64,000 nt of DNA, taken from a virus. Below the pieces are notes generated by a model, which ran no database searches, had not been told where the DNA came from, and was given only the letters and a program-made list of their open reading frames with translations. Shown here in pieces: positions 9,009 through 18,775 of the stretch. Each line of letters starts with the position of its first letter. Position 1 is the first letter of the stretch. The position numbers and the translations under genes are program-made. The DNA is taken from positions 103,009-167,008 of the IMG/VR virus record IMGVR_UViG_3300026484_000236; one strand, 5' to 3'.

Positions 9009-9757
9009 TGATGTATACATATATTAACATTATTACCGATGGTAAACTCGACAATATAAAAAAACTTTATAATGGTATAAAAAATATTCCTAATATTGTA
9101 TTAGATATTGAATTAAATAATATTAATATAAATGATTTGTATTATATTTTAAAAGTATTTAAATCTAATAATATAAAAATAACTTTAAGTGTTACTAATA
9201 TACAACAACTTAAATTAATAAATAATTTAAACATGAAAGAGTATAATATCGTAAATGTTTCCATATTATTAGATTACAATTTTAATGATATAATTAAGTT
9301 AAATAATTTATTAAATAATTCAATATATAAAGAATATTTATATATAGACATATTTTTTGAAAAAAACGATATTTACGAAGGAAGTAATAAAATTATAAAA
9401 TTATATAAGAACTTAAATAAACTAGATATTAAGTTAGGTATTACTATAAAAGATTTATCAAATAATGAACAATCAGTTTTTAAATATTTAAAAAATAATC
9501 TTGCTAATTTAACAAATTATATTGATCATCAATTAAATATATTTAATACCTCTAATGTTTGTACACCAAATGCTTTTATTTTTTTATTAAGCACTGGTTT
9601 ATTATATGTTGCATGTGGTATTGAAAAAACAGAAATAAAAATTATAAATTTAAATAAATATTTAAATAAAAAATATTCTTGCGATATAGATATATGTCCA
9701 ATAGGAGATGCTATTAATAAAGAATATAATTACAACACGTTTTATAAAGGAACATGA
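9008..9757 (+). CDS. Degenerate radical SAM-like protein lacking the SAM cluster motif
   Basis: 249 aa. The strand-helix rhythm and the C-terminal Cys (VCTPNAF, VACGIEKTE, YSCDIDICPIGD) match its radical SAM neighbours, but the N-terminal CxxxCxxC and GGE motifs are absent. It could be a non-catalytic partner that keeps only the auxiliary-cluster or substrate-binding part, similar in logic to inactive subunits of heteromeric enzymes. Overlaps both neighbours (1 nt and 4 nt). Assignment rests on context and the tail pattern. Confidence 0.5.
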   Translation: MMYTYINIITDGKLDNIKKLYNGIKNIPNIVLDIELNNININDLYYILKVFKSNNIKITLSVTNIQQLKLINNLNMKEYNIVNVSILLDYNFNDIIKLNNLLNNSIYKEYLYIDIFFEKNDIYEGSNKIIKLYKNLNKLDIKLGITIKDLSNNEQSVFKYLKNNLANLTNYIDHQLNIFNTSNVCTPNAFIFLLSTGLLYVACGIEKTEIKIINLNKYLNKKYSCDIDICPIGDAINKEYNYNTFYKGT

Positions 9758-10632
9758 TGAAAAAATTAGTAATACCTTATTATAAAGATGGAACATTTTT
9801 AACCCATTTAATAACTTTAAAAAAATATTATAATATTGTTTTATACAATGGTTTTAACAATTGTGTTTGGAATGGTGGTAGAATACTTGATGAAAAAATA
9901 CAAATAACAGAAATGGATATAGATACTTATAATAAGTTTGGTATTAGTATTGGATTAACGTTTACGAATTCCTTATTGACGAAGGAACATTTAAATGATA
10001 AAAATGGTAATGAATTATTAAAAAATTTATTAATATCGTCTATTAAATATAATATTAAAAATGAGATAATTATTAATTCCGATATATTATATGATTATAT
10101 TATTACAAAATATCCAGAAAGTAAACAATGGTTTACATTCGTTTATAGTATTACTGCTCATAAAAACTTTCCAGAATTTTATAAAAATAATAAAATATCC
10201 AAAGAAAAGATTTTTAAGTATTATACAAATTTATTTAATAAATATGATAATGTTGTAATACATAGTGAATTAATTATAAAACAATGGTTTTATAATTATT
10301 TAGTACAAAATAATTATTTAAAACAAACGGAAATAATTATCAATATTATTAAAGGTTGTAATCATTGTAATAAATATAAAAATCATTATGATAAAATTAG
10401 TTATTATAATTTAAATTATGTCGCGAATAGAAAAAAATTCGAAAGTAGTTGTATGCCATGTATATTAGAAAAAGTACCAAAAAAATTTACGGAAGCTTTT
10501 ATACCAGATAAACATAAAATAATATTTATAAAACGATTTAATATAATTAAATTTGAGGGGCGATCCATAAATAATTATAATCAATTTATAAAACAAAATG
10601 ATATAATATTAAAATTAAAGGGGATACAATGA
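9754..10632 (+). CDS. U32 peptidase-like Fe-S protein, copy 1
   Basis: 292 aa, paralogue of the protein at 13169: both share NNCxWNGGR near residue 36-43, a YNKF-I-x-FTFxN segment and a C-terminal Cys set. Here C202, C205, C233 and C236 are followed by IKFEGRS (267-271). The order N-x-C-x2-3-C ... C-x2-C ... fKi-GR is that of the U32 peptidase/UbiU-UbiV/RlhA family, whose Cys bind a 4Fe-4S cluster and which take part in O2-independent hydroxylations. Family call is by pattern; if right it adds a second type of Fe-S enzyme to the island. Confidence 0.45.
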   Translation: MMKKLVIPYYKDGTFLTHLITLKKYYNIVLYNGFNNCVWNGGRILDEKIQITEMDIDTYNKFGISIGLTFTNSLLTKEHLNDKNGNELLKNLLISSIKYNIKNEIIINSDILYDYIITKYPESKQWFTFVYSITAHKNFPEFYKNNKISKEKIFKYYTNLFNKYDNVVIHSELIIKQWFYNYLVQNNYLKQTEIIINIIKGCNHCNKYKNHYDKISYYNLNYVANRKKFESSCMPCILEKVPKKFTEAFIPDKHKIIFIKRFNIIKFEGRSINNYNQFIKQNDIILKLKGIQ

Positions 10633-11348
10633 ATCTCGATTTATTTATTACATTAAAATGTAATTTTGAGTGCGATTATTGTACAGTTAGTTTAAAAAAT
10701 TCTTTTATAAGTTTAGAAGAATTACATGAAATAAATTTTAAAGATTATGAAGTTATTAATATTCTTGGTGGAGAACCATTTTTGCATCCAGAATTTGAAA
10801 AAATTATAAATTATATAAAACAATATAATCAAAATATTATTATTTATACAAATGGTACTAAATTATTAAAAATCAAAGAGTATGAATATTTATTTACTGA
10901 TAATATAAAAATAGTTCTTAGTTTACATAATCAATTATTTTTTAAATTAAAAAAAAATAAAGATGATTATTTAGAATTATTTAACAAAAAATATATATTA
11001 AGAACTCAAATTATTTTTAATATTAAAAATAGTAATATTATATCTTTGGTTATTAAATTATTTTCTGATATGGATATTATAATTTATTTATGTACTGATA
11101 TAGAAGATCCAAATTATTATCAAAAAACTCTACCAAATTTAAAAAAAATATTTTTAAATAGAATTTTAAATTCCAATATTCTTTCAATGGGATTAATTAA
11201 TTTTGATATAGGAGCCTCACGAAAAGATTACTGTGTAACAAGTACTTTAAAAGAACCAAATACTAAATTATTTATTGAAGATAATCATATTGATTTTTGT
11301 TCATTAAATATATTATTCGATACAAAGGAAAAATATGAATATTATTAA
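10629..11348 (+). CDS. Short radical SAM protein
   Basis: 239 aa, the shortest motif-bearing one. C11-x3-C15-x2-C18 (LKCNFECDYC) at the very N-terminus and NILGGEPFLHPEF. No dense C-terminal Cys set, only isolated Cys (DYCVTS, FCSLN), so it may lack an auxiliary cluster, as in simple MoaA/QueE-like cores. Starts 4 nt inside the U32-like gene and ends 14 nt inside the next one. Confidence 0.8.
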   Translation: MNLDLFITLKCNFECDYCTVSLKNSFISLEELHEINFKDYEVINILGGEPFLHPEFEKIINYIKQYNQNIIIYTNGTKLLKIKEYEYLFTDNIKIVLSLHNQLFFKLKKNKDDYLELFNKKYILRTQIIFNIKNSNIISLVIKLFSDMDIIIYLCTDIEDPNYYQKTLPNLKKIFLNRILNSNILSMGLINFDIGASRKDYCVTSTLKEPNTKLFIEDNHIDFCSLNILFDTKEKYEYY

Positions 11349-12282
11349 ACCAAATAAAAAAATGGATAAATTTTTTCAATATGATATATTAATCAGTTTG
11401 GATATAACTACAGTATGTAATTTAGATTGTTCATACTGTTATTCGAAAAATTATTATAACAAAACTAACGATTGGAATAAAAATTTATCTCAAGAAAATT
11501 GGAATAATATTAAAATATTTTTATTACATATTAAAAAAGAATTTCCAAATCTTCAATTACTTATATTAGGTGGAGAACCTACTTTAAGTAAATATTTTTT
11601 AGATTGTGTTAATTTTTGTATCGAAAATAAAATAAATATGAATATTTTTACGAATTTAATAAATATTTCAAATTTATTAAAAGGTATTGAAATATGTAAA
11701 AATAATAATTTTTTAGATAATATTTTTATTACTGCGAGTGTACATGAATTAATTGATTTAAATGATAATATATTTTTTAAAAATTTAAATTATTTAATAA
11801 ATAATTATAAAATTAATTTAAAAATGGATTTAATGCTTACATTAAAAAAAGAATATATTGAATTTTATAATAATAATTTTAATACTATCGAAAAATTATC
11901 AAAAGTTATTGATATAAATATCGAAGTTATAGATAATGGAAATGAAAATTTCTTAAAAAAAAGAGCTAAAATCTATTCAAAATCCAAATCAAATCCATTT
12001 CGTAAATTGATACAATTATTAAATCCAAGTGTTACTATGAATGATAAAGAAATTTCTATAAATAATTTCATATTATTAAAAAATAAGAAAAAATGTTACT
12101 TAAAAGAATTCTTAATTGATTACAATTTAAATATTTTACAAGGTTGTACTGGTACAAAAATTGGAAATATTCATGATAATTTTAATAATTTACTTATAAA
12201 AATGAAAAATATGTTTATAGTTAATTGTGAAATAACATGTCCATGTTATTATCTTACTCAAATAAAAAAGGAATTGCTATGA
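11335..12282 (+). CDS. Radical SAM protein with C-terminal Cys cluster
   Basis: 315 aa. C28-x3-C32-x2-C35 (TVCNLDCSYC), LILGGEPTLS, and IFTN for the barrel. C-terminal Cys: KCYLKEF, QGCTGTKIGNIHDN (a SPASM-like G-N-I segment) and NCEITCPCYYL. Overlap with the next gene is ATGA-type (next start 12279). Confidence 0.82.
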   Translation: MNIIKPNKKMDKFFQYDILISLDITTVCNLDCSYCYSKNYYNKTNDWNKNLSQENWNNIKIFLLHIKKEFPNLQLLILGGEPTLSKYFLDCVNFCIENKINMNIFTNLINISNLLKGIEICKNNNFLDNIFITASVHELIDLNDNIFFKNLNYLINNYKINLKMDLMLTLKKEYIEFYNNNFNTIEKLSKVIDINIEVIDNGNENFLKKRAKIYSKSKSNPFRKLIQLLNPSVTMNDKEISINNFILLKNKKKCYLKEFLIDYNLNILQGCTGTKIGNIHDNFNNLLIKMKNMFIVNCEITCPCYYLTQIKKELL

Positions 12283-13172
12283 GTTTTATATTGGATAATA
12301 AAGAGGATCTTATAAAAAAAACAACATTGGCGTTACCAATAGGAAAACGATTTTATAAAATACTATTGTTAGCTTTTGATACAACTTGTAATTTAGATTG
12401 TAGTTACTGTTTTGATAAATTTCTTTCTGTACCAAATAATAAAGGTACTTTTACAAACGAACAGCTTTTTAAGATAATAGATAAAGTTTTTTTAGAGTAT
12501 TCTAAATCTAAATATGATAATGATGGTTTTTTTATAAGTATTTCATCTGGGGAATATTTTTATAATTTAGAAAAAATTAATAGATTTGAAATTATTATTA
12601 ATTATATGTCTGCTAAATTACATATGTTTAATAATCAAAAAATTCTATTTAAAATATTTTCTAATTTTAGTACATCTGCTTCAAAATTGGATACATTATT
12701 CAATTTTTTAAATAGTACAAATTTTAATAATTATGTTATTGATTTTACCTTTCATTTGGAACAATTATCATTAGATTTCTATATTAAAAAATTAAAAGAA
12801 TTAAAACCAGTACTGGATAACAACCCTGGTAAATTTGTATTTCTTTTAATGGTTAATACCTATACCGATAAAGAATTAGAAATATTAATAAAAATATTAA
12901 AAGAATATAATTATGATTATTATTACATATTTAATGTTTTATCTAAAGATGGAATACCTGATTGGATACCAGTTCCCAAATCAAAAATAGAAAAATTTAA
13001 AAAAATGGAAGTTAATATAGAAACTAATTTTATAAATTATAATTATATTAAAAAATTTTATTCTGTTAATAAATTTAAATTTTCTGAAAAATATAATATA
13101 TTTATTGATAATATAAATGATTATGATAGATGTTTTAAAAATGAACGATTATCGACTAGGAAAAAAATATGA
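12279..13172 (+). CDS. Radical SAM protein without GGEP motif
   Basis: 297 aa from the ATG at 12279, preferred over the in-frame ATG at 12237 because AAAAAGGAATT lies just before it and the resulting overlap is the usual ATGA. C37-x3-C41-x2-C44 (TTCNLDCSYC). The GGE motif is replaced by SISSGEYF, and no C-terminal Cys cluster remains, so SAM may be bound differently or activity reduced. Coupled to the second U32-like gene by a 4-nt overlap. Confidence 0.75.
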   Translation: MSFILDNKEDLIKKTTLALPIGKRFYKILLLAFDTTCNLDCSYCFDKFLSVPNNKGTFTNEQLFKIIDKVFLEYSKSKYDNDGFFISISSGEYFYNLEKINRFEIIINYMSAKLHMFNNQKILFKIFSNFSTSASKLDTLFNFLNSTNFNNYVIDFTFHLEQLSLDFYIKKLKELKPVLDNNPGKFVFLLMVNTYTDKELEILIKILKEYNYDYYYIFNVLSKDGIPDWIPVPKSKIEKFKKMEVNIETNFINYNYIKKFYSVNKFKFSEKYNIFIDNINDYDRCFKNERLSTRKKI

Positions 13173-14017
13173 ATTTAAATATAGCAGGAGCTTTTACATT
13201 CGATAAAAAAAAATTATTAATAATTTTTACAAAATTAAAATTATTAAAAAAATTTAATGTTAAAGTATATGATGGCCCAAATAATTGTAAATGGAATGGT
13301 GGAAGAATAAATAGAAATATTAATATTGATTTATCCGATATTGAATTCTATAATAAATTTAAAATACCTGTTTCATTTACATTTTCAAATGGAGTTATAG
13401 ATTTAAAAGATAACGTTGGTTTAGAATTATTAGAATTATTAGATCAATCATCTAAAAAATATAAAATACAAAATGAAATTACTTTAATAAACGAAGAGTT
13501 GCGATTATTTTTAAAAGATAATTATAATTTTAATTTAAAATATAGTATTACTGGACATGATTTGGAAGCTTATCCAAATTCGTTAACGCAGCAAAAATAT
13601 TTCGAGTATTATTCTAATTTAGAGACTAAGTACGATTTAATTGTTCCAAAAATGGAACATATTTTTCAAGATTGGTTTCTTAAATTAAATTTAGAAAAAT
13701 ATGAAATTATGGTAAATGATACATGTAAACCAAATTGTGAATTTTATTATGAACATTTTAAAGAAATATCTAAGGTAAATTCGAATGGTTTAAACTCAAA
13801 GGATATTGTATTAAAAATTAAAGAGGTTGAAGAATGTTGGTTATCAAATTTTAATCCAGATAATTGTTTAACTTCATGTAAGACTGGAATGGATTTGGAT
13901 AATAAATTAATAACCAAAGCTAAATCACTTGGTTATATAAATTTTAAAATATCTGGTAGAGAAAATAAATTAAATGAGTTAGAGCATGATATTTCAAAGT
14001 TTAATGAAATTAAATAA
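13169..14017 (+). CDS. U32 peptidase-like Fe-S protein, copy 2
   Basis: 282 aa. The clearer of the two U32-like proteins: VYDGPNNCKWNGGR (residues 34-46), VNDTCKPNCEFYYEH (C186, C190, H196), then C223, C233, C237 and FKISGRE (259-265). N-x2-C-x3-C-x5-H followed by a late fKisGR is characteristic of U32-family barrels. Each U32-like gene directly follows a radical SAM-type gene and overlaps it by 4 nt, so the pairs may act in sequence or as complexes. A 57-nt gap with its own AAAGGAAATT site follows. Confidence 0.5.
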   Translation: MNLNIAGAFTFDKKKLLIIFTKLKLLKKFNVKVYDGPNNCKWNGGRINRNINIDLSDIEFYNKFKIPVSFTFSNGVIDLKDNVGLELLELLDQSSKKYKIQNEITLINEELRLFLKDNYNFNLKYSITGHDLEAYPNSLTQQKYFEYYSNLETKYDLIVPKMEHIFQDWFLKLNLEKYEIMVNDTCKPNCEFYYEHFKEISKVNSNGLNSKDIVLKIKEVEECWLSNFNPDNCLTSCKTGMDLDNKLITKAKSLGYINFKISGRENKLNELEHDISKFNEIK

Positions 14018-14074
14018 ACCCAAAAATTAATATATTTTACTTTATCAAATTATAAATGAAAGGAAATTATTTGT

Positions 14075-14857
14075 ATGGAAATAAATAAACTTCAAGAGTG
14101 GGAAGTAATAAGTCAATGTAATTATAATTGTTTTTATTGTTCTTTACCAAATTATAAAATGGAATTAAACGAAGATATTTTAAAAAAATTTATGGATAAT
14201 ATTGACAAAGATTTAGAATTATTTGTATTTGGTGGAGAACCATTTATGCATAAAAAAATTAAATTTATAATAGATTATCTTAATAAAATAAAACAACCAT
14301 TCGTAATTCAAAGTAATATTAGTACTAAAAGTATCGATATTATTAAAAATAATATAAATAACTTTAACCTACAGTGTAGTGTTCATCCAACAGAAATAAC
14401 AGAAACCGATTTAATAAATAATCTTATCGAATTAAAAAGGTTAAATGATTTAAAAATACTAAATATGAAACGTATAGATATTATGTATATTGGAAAAGAA
14501 TCTATTAGGTATTATAGAATAGTTCAAAAAATTTTTCCAGAAATATGTTATTTATTGCCAATTTCTGGATTTTATAAAAACAATAAAAATTTATGTTGTG
14601 CTTTAAATAAAGAGTATAATATCATAAGATATAAAAAAATATATTCTTGGATAAAATTTGAAGAAAATTATATACTTGGGGAATCAAAGTTCAGATCTGA
14701 ACTTTGGGAAGAACAATGTTCCGGAAAGTTTAGTACCTATGGTAAACCATGTCCATATGATTATGTTCTTTGGGATTCAAAATTAAATAAATATAACTGT
14801 TGTTATAGGGAGATTACTAATGGGTACTGTACAAAAAATGGATGTTTCTGGATGTAA
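14075..14857 (+). CDS. Radical SAM protein
   Basis: 260 aa. C15-x3-C19-x2-C22 (SQCNYNCFYC), FVFGGEPFMH, and QCSVHP in the region where neighbours have LS-HP. Cys-rich end: EQCSGKF, KPCPYDYV, YNCCYREI, YCTKNGCFWM. TATAAATG lies just upstream in the short gap, so an internal promoter is possible but not shown. Confidence 0.8.
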   Translation: MEINKLQEWEVISQCNYNCFYCSLPNYKMELNEDILKKFMDNIDKDLELFVFGGEPFMHKKIKFIIDYLNKIKQPFVIQSNISTKSIDIIKNNINNFNLQCSVHPTEITETDLINNLIELKRLNDLKILNMKRIDIMYIGKESIRYYRIVQKIFPEICYLLPISGFYKNNKNLCCALNKEYNIIRYKKIYSWIKFEENYILGESKFRSELWEEQCSGKFSTYGKPCPYDYVLWDSKLNKYNCCYREITNGYCTKNGCFWM

Positions 14858-15671
14858 AGTAATACAATTTTCTTTAAGAATTACCGAACTATGCAATAGA
14901 GATTGTTCATATTGTCATTATCATTCAAATATAGATTATAATAAAAAGGATATTATGAAAATAATAGATCAGTGTGTATCATATGCTAAAGAAAAAAATA
15001 GAACACCTTTGTTTTATTTTCATGGAGGTGAACCAACATTATCGAAATATTTAATAGACTATTTAAAATATATTAAATATTTAAATTCAAATAGTATCAT
15101 TGAATTACAGACTAATTTCGATAACCCCGATCTTATAATAAGTAGTTTGGATTATATTGATTTATTAAATATAAGCTTTCATTTTGAAATTACAAATAAT
15201 AAAATTATAACATATAAAGATAAATTAAAGTATTTTAAAAATAAGAAATTATTAATTAAATTAAATTATATCGATTTAATGGTAATTAAAAATAATATAA
15301 AAGATATCATTTTTTTAAGAAAATATTTTAATTTGTTAAATATTCGAACTGAAATTACTTATAACTATTTTCAAAGTGATAGTTTTGAAAATTTAGTTAA
15401 ATCAAAAATAAAATTAACAAAACAAGAAATAGAAAAAAATAAATATTTTGCTGGGGAAATTACAGTACCCGATAATTATTTATGTGATACTTCCTATTAT
15501 ATTATTATTAATGGAAATGGAGATTTATTTAAATGTAGTTATAGTTTAACTCAGAATGCTCCAACTGGAAATATATTAAATGGGGACAACTTAAAAGATA
15601 CAATGAAAAAAAGTTTATGTGAATTTAAAACGTGTGGTTATGAATTAAGCTATTTACAAGATTTTATTTAA
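14820..15671 (+). CDS. Radical SAM protein with SPASM-like tail
   Basis: 283 aa. C25-x3-C29-x2-C32 (ELCNRDCSYC), FHGGEPTLS. The tail LCDTSYYIIINGNGDLFKC followed by PTGNIL and LCEFKTCGYE is the classic first half of a SPASM domain (C ... G-D-l-y-C ... iGNi). ATG at 14820 has AGGGAG at good spacing; an in-frame ATG six codons later is possible. Overlaps the previous gene by 38 nt. Confidence 0.83.
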   Translation: MGTVQKMDVSGCKVIQFSLRITELCNRDCSYCHYHSNIDYNKKDIMKIIDQCVSYAKEKNRTPLFYFHGGEPTLSKYLIDYLKYIKYLNSNSIIELQTNFDNPDLIISSLDYIDLLNISFHFEITNNKIITYKDKLKYFKNKKLLIKLNYIDLMVIKNNIKDIIFLRKYFNLLNIRTEITYNYFQSDSFENLVKSKIKLTKQEIEKNKYFAGEITVPDNYLCDTSYYIIINGNGDLFKCSYSLTQNAPTGNILNGDNLKDTMKKSLCEFKTCGYELSYLQDFI

Positions 15672-15686
15672 ATAAAAGGATATTAT

Positions 15687-16502
15687 ATGAGCGAAGATAT
15701 TAGAAAGGTACATAAAAAAAATAGGGAATTGGTTAATAATCTTATAGATAAAATAAATAATCAATTTAAAGATAATAGTTTTGAATTAGTTGTTAAACTC
15801 GATACCTCTTTATCGGATGAAGAAATTCATAAATTAGGTGGTCTTACAATACCCTTACCAATAAATCGAATTGTTTATCATGGTGCTTATAAATTACTTG
15901 ATATAGATACATATAATTTAATTAAGGATAAAGAAAATAATTTTTATATTGATTTAGAATTGTTTACTGAGATACTCAATAGAAAATTTAGATATTTTCT
16001 ATTATTTTATACCGGTGAAAAATTTGATATAAAAAAATTTAATTTGGGAATATTAACTGAATGGAATAAATGCGACAGTTTTAAAATTTATTTAGAAAAA
16101 CTTAAAAAATTATTTACCACAGATGCCGATAAATTATTTGAAAATATTTTTTTATCAGATCTTAATTTTTTTAAGTTAGAAGATATTATAGAAATGTTTA
16201 AATATATAACCGAAATACCAGAATCTAATTTAACTTTTGCAACAGATACAATAATTAAAACTAATTACAAATCTGAAATTATAAATGTAGATCCATATAA
16301 TAAAAACCTAGGAAAAATTGATTATTTAAAAGGTTTGAATATAACTAAAAAAATAGAGAAGAATTTAAATAATTGCAAATACACTTTTTTCCCAAAAAAT
16401 ATATCAATTGACTATGATAATTTATTTTTTTTAAAAAATGAAAATTATTATTTTTTAATGCAACATTTACTTTTCCCAACTTTTCGGGATAGTACATGCT
16501 AG
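15687..16502 (+). CDS. Unknown protein in the radical SAM island
   Basis: 271 aa, no recognised family. Few Cys and no Fe-S motif. The middle is helical (about 100-200); the N-terminal part (residues 36-75) has VVKLDTSLSDEEI and PINRIVYHG. Overlaps the following radical SAM gene by 7 nt, so it is part of the same unit and could be a partner or substrate-binding protein. Confidence 0.6.
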   Translation: MSEDIRKVHKKNRELVNNLIDKINNQFKDNSFELVVKLDTSLSDEEIHKLGGLTIPLPINRIVYHGAYKLLDIDTYNLIKDKENNFYIDLELFTEILNRKFRYFLLFYTGEKFDIKKFNLGILTEWNKCDSFKIYLEKLKKLFTTDADKLFENIFLSDLNFFKLEDIIEMFKYITEIPESNLTFATDTIIKTNYKSEIINVDPYNKNLGKIDYLKGLNITKKIEKNLNNCKYTFFPKNISIDYDNLFFLKNENYYFLMQHLLFPTFRDSTC

Positions 16503-17446
16503 ATTCCAAAACTTTTCAGGGAATTGATCATAAAATACAAAGATTATATATTCATTGGGATATAACTACAAAATGTAATTATAACTGTAACTACTGTTAC
16601 GCTAAATTAGATTATTCTAAAGAAAATAACTGGCAAAATGAATCTAAAATTAAGGATATAAATAATATTATTACTAGCCTTCGATTTAGTACTCTTCCCG
16701 TTTTCTTGGGATTGCTTGGTGGAGAACCAACGGAATCTAAAAACTATTTTTATATTTTAGAAGAAATACAAAATAAAATATTACCAAGACATAAAGATAA
16801 TAGATTATATATAACTACTAATCTTAATCAAGATATAACATATTGGGAAAAACATCCTAAAATAAAAAATACTTTTATATTATGTAGTTTTCATCCAGAG
16901 TATTTCAAAAATTTAACAGAAGAAAGAATAAAATTATTTATCGAAAAATTAGAATATTTAAATAAATATTTTAAAGTAAAAGTTAATATAATGTTAGATC
17001 CAAAATATGATAATATTACTAACGAATGGTTAAAATATTTACCAAATATTTCTAAAGAAATAATAATACATCCACATATTATTTATCCAGATGGAAATCC
17101 ACACAACGATTTACAAAAATTATATAAAACCTCTTTAAATAAATATCAAGAAATATATAAATATATGGATAAAGAATATGAATATATTATAAATGATAAA
17201 AAAGAATATCTTAATGATATTGAGGTTTTTTCAAAAAATCTCACTTTTAAAAATTGGTCATGTTATCAAAATAACTATGAAATATCATTTAATGGTTTTG
17301 TAAGTAGTACTTGTTTTCCTGGAACATTTTCTTTAGAAACTAATTTAATGTATTTTAAAAAAATTAAAAAAATATTACCAAAAAAATGCCCTCATGATTT
17401 TTGCAACTGCGACGGATTATTAAAATGTCAAAAAATATTAAATTAA
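16496..17446 (+). CDS. Radical SAM protein with C-terminal Cys cluster
   Basis: 316 aa. C27-x3-C31-x2-C34 (TKCNYNCNYC), GLLGGEPTES, CSFHPEY. Tail Cys: SCYQNNYEISFNGFVSSTC, KKCPHDFCNCDGLLKCQ. Similar in order and motifs to the enzyme at 8079. Ribosome binding site before the ATG is poor (CGGGAT), so translation probably depends on coupling to the overlapping gene before it. Confidence 0.82.
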   Translation: MLDSKTFQGIDHKIQRLYIHWDITTKCNYNCNYCYAKLDYSKENNWQNESKIKDINNIITSLRFSTLPVFLGLLGGEPTESKNYFYILEEIQNKILPRHKDNRLYITTNLNQDITYWEKHPKIKNTFILCSFHPEYFKNLTEERIKLFIEKLEYLNKYFKVKVNIMLDPKYDNITNEWLKYLPNISKEIIIHPHIIYPDGNPHNDLQKLYKTSLNKYQEIYKYMDKEYEYIINDKKEYLNDIEVFSKNLTFKNWSCYQNNYEISFNGFVSSTCFPGTFSLETNLMYFKKIKKILPKKCPHDFCNCDGLLKCQKILN

Positions 17447-18042
17447 GTATATTAATACCAACTCATGATAGACCAGAACAATTACAAAAATGTTTATTAA
17501 GTATTCGTAAAGCAAATATACAAATACCTTATGAAATTATTATTAATTATGACGACGATTCTATTAAGGATATAAATTTTAATAAATATAAATTACCAAT
17601 TACTATTTATAATGCTTCTTTTATTAATTGGGGGCAAGTATATAATTTTTTATATAAAAAATCAAATGGTGAATATATTTATTATTTAGAAGATGATGAT
17701 ACTTTATTAACATCATTTGATTTTGAATTAAAAAATGATTATTGTTTTGGATTATATTATCCAAACGCTAGAGAAAATAGTACTTTAAAAAATTTTAGAA
17801 AATCATTTAAAAAAATATGGAATAAAACACATACAGAACTATTTAATTATTATAATATTCCAGAAAAATTCGATCATTTTCAATTAGGTCAAATAATAAT
17901 TAAAAAAGAAATAATTAAAAAATTTCCAAAGACTGATAATAAATATAACGATTATTATTTATTTTTTAGAAATAGTGGAAGTATTAAATACATAAATAAA
18001 TTATTTTATAAACAAGGGAAGTCCCATTATAATGTCTCATAA
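17425..18042 (+). CDS. Family 2 glycosyltransferase (GT-A)
   Basis: 205 aa from the ATG at 17425, which gives the standard GT2 beginning (IKLSILIPTHDRPEQLQKCL); an upstream TTG at 17401 is less likely. YYLEDDDTLL around residue 90 supplies the metal-binding D-x-D. Shorter than typical GT2 enzymes (about 250-300) but the nucleotide-sugar half is complete. Overlaps both neighbours, linking sugar transfer to the radical SAM genes and the following sugar-metabolism genes. Confidence 0.75.
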   Translation: MSKNIKLSILIPTHDRPEQLQKCLLSIRKANIQIPYEIIINYDDDSIKDINFNKYKLPITIYNASFINWGQVYNFLYKKSNGEYIYYLEDDDTLLTSFDFELKNDYCFGLYYPNARENSTLKNFRKSFKKIWNKTHTELFNYYNIPEKFDHFQLGQIIIKKEIIKKFPKTDNKYNDYYLFFRNSGSIKYINKLFYKQGKSHYNVS

Positions 18043-18763
18043 AACAACAAAACAATTACTTCAATACAGTATTGATAATAATCTAAAACATATACCAAGC
18101 GCTCTTAGTCAATTCTCATATCTTAAATACTTATTACCAAAGTTTGATTACAGTACGACGAATATTGTAATTGGTAAGCCTTTTGGTTCACAAGCTTATT
18201 ATATGATTTGGAAAGAACTTGGTTTAATTAAAGACCAAAAATTATCTTATGGGGTCAAACACGAAGAGTTAGATTTTATTAATTACAGCGAAGAAACTCT
18301 TGGAAATGCTTTAGGTATAGGAGCAGGTATTGCTTTAGGAAGTCCGGATAAGCTTACTTATGTTAACTTAAGCGACGGTGCTTTACAAATGGGTCCAACA
18401 TTAGAAGCTATACAATTTATAGGAAAACATCAATTAAATATGTTAATTACTATCGATTTCAATGGTATGCAATTAACGGATTCTCTTCAAAACGTTTCTG
18501 GTATTAATTGTTTTAATATAGAAGATATGTTTAAAATGTATAATATAGAAACTCGTTTTTATGATACTAAAGTTTTAAATGATTATGGAATGAATTTAGT
18601 TATAGATAATGTTTTACAAAAGCAAAAAGAAAGTAAAAAACCAGTAGTAATTATTTTTAATACTACTAAAGGTCAAGGCGTTAAAGAAATGGAAGAAGAT
18701 CCAGTACTTTGGCATTATAAAGAATTAAAAAATATTGAAGATATAACTATCTTAAATAAATAA
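18032..18763 (+). CDS. Transketolase-like N-terminal (TPP-binding) subunit
   Basis: 243 aa. NYSEETLGNALGIGAGIALG, YVNLSDGALQMGPTLEAIQF and LITIDFNGMQLTD match the TPP/Mg site of transketolases (GDG...N motif, here SDG), and NTTKGQGVKEMEEDPVLWHY matches the segment closing this domain. Only the first domain is present; the pyrimidine-binding domain is in the separate gene at 19380. Split transketolases occur in some bacteria, including in sugar-precursor clusters. The G-to-S change in the GDG motif may alter metal binding. Confidence 0.72.
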   Translation: MSHKTTKQLLQYSIDNNLKHIPSALSQFSYLKYLLPKFDYSTTNIVIGKPFGSQAYYMIWKELGLIKDQKLSYGVKHEELDFINYSEETLGNALGIGAGIALGSPDKLTYVNLSDGALQMGPTLEAIQFIGKHQLNMLITIDFNGMQLTDSLQNVSGINCFNIEDMFKMYNIETRFYDTKVLNDYGMNLVIDNVLQKQKESKKPVVIIFNTTKGQGVKEMEEDPVLWHYKELKNIEDITILNK

Positions 18764-18775
18764 AATGGAGATAAT

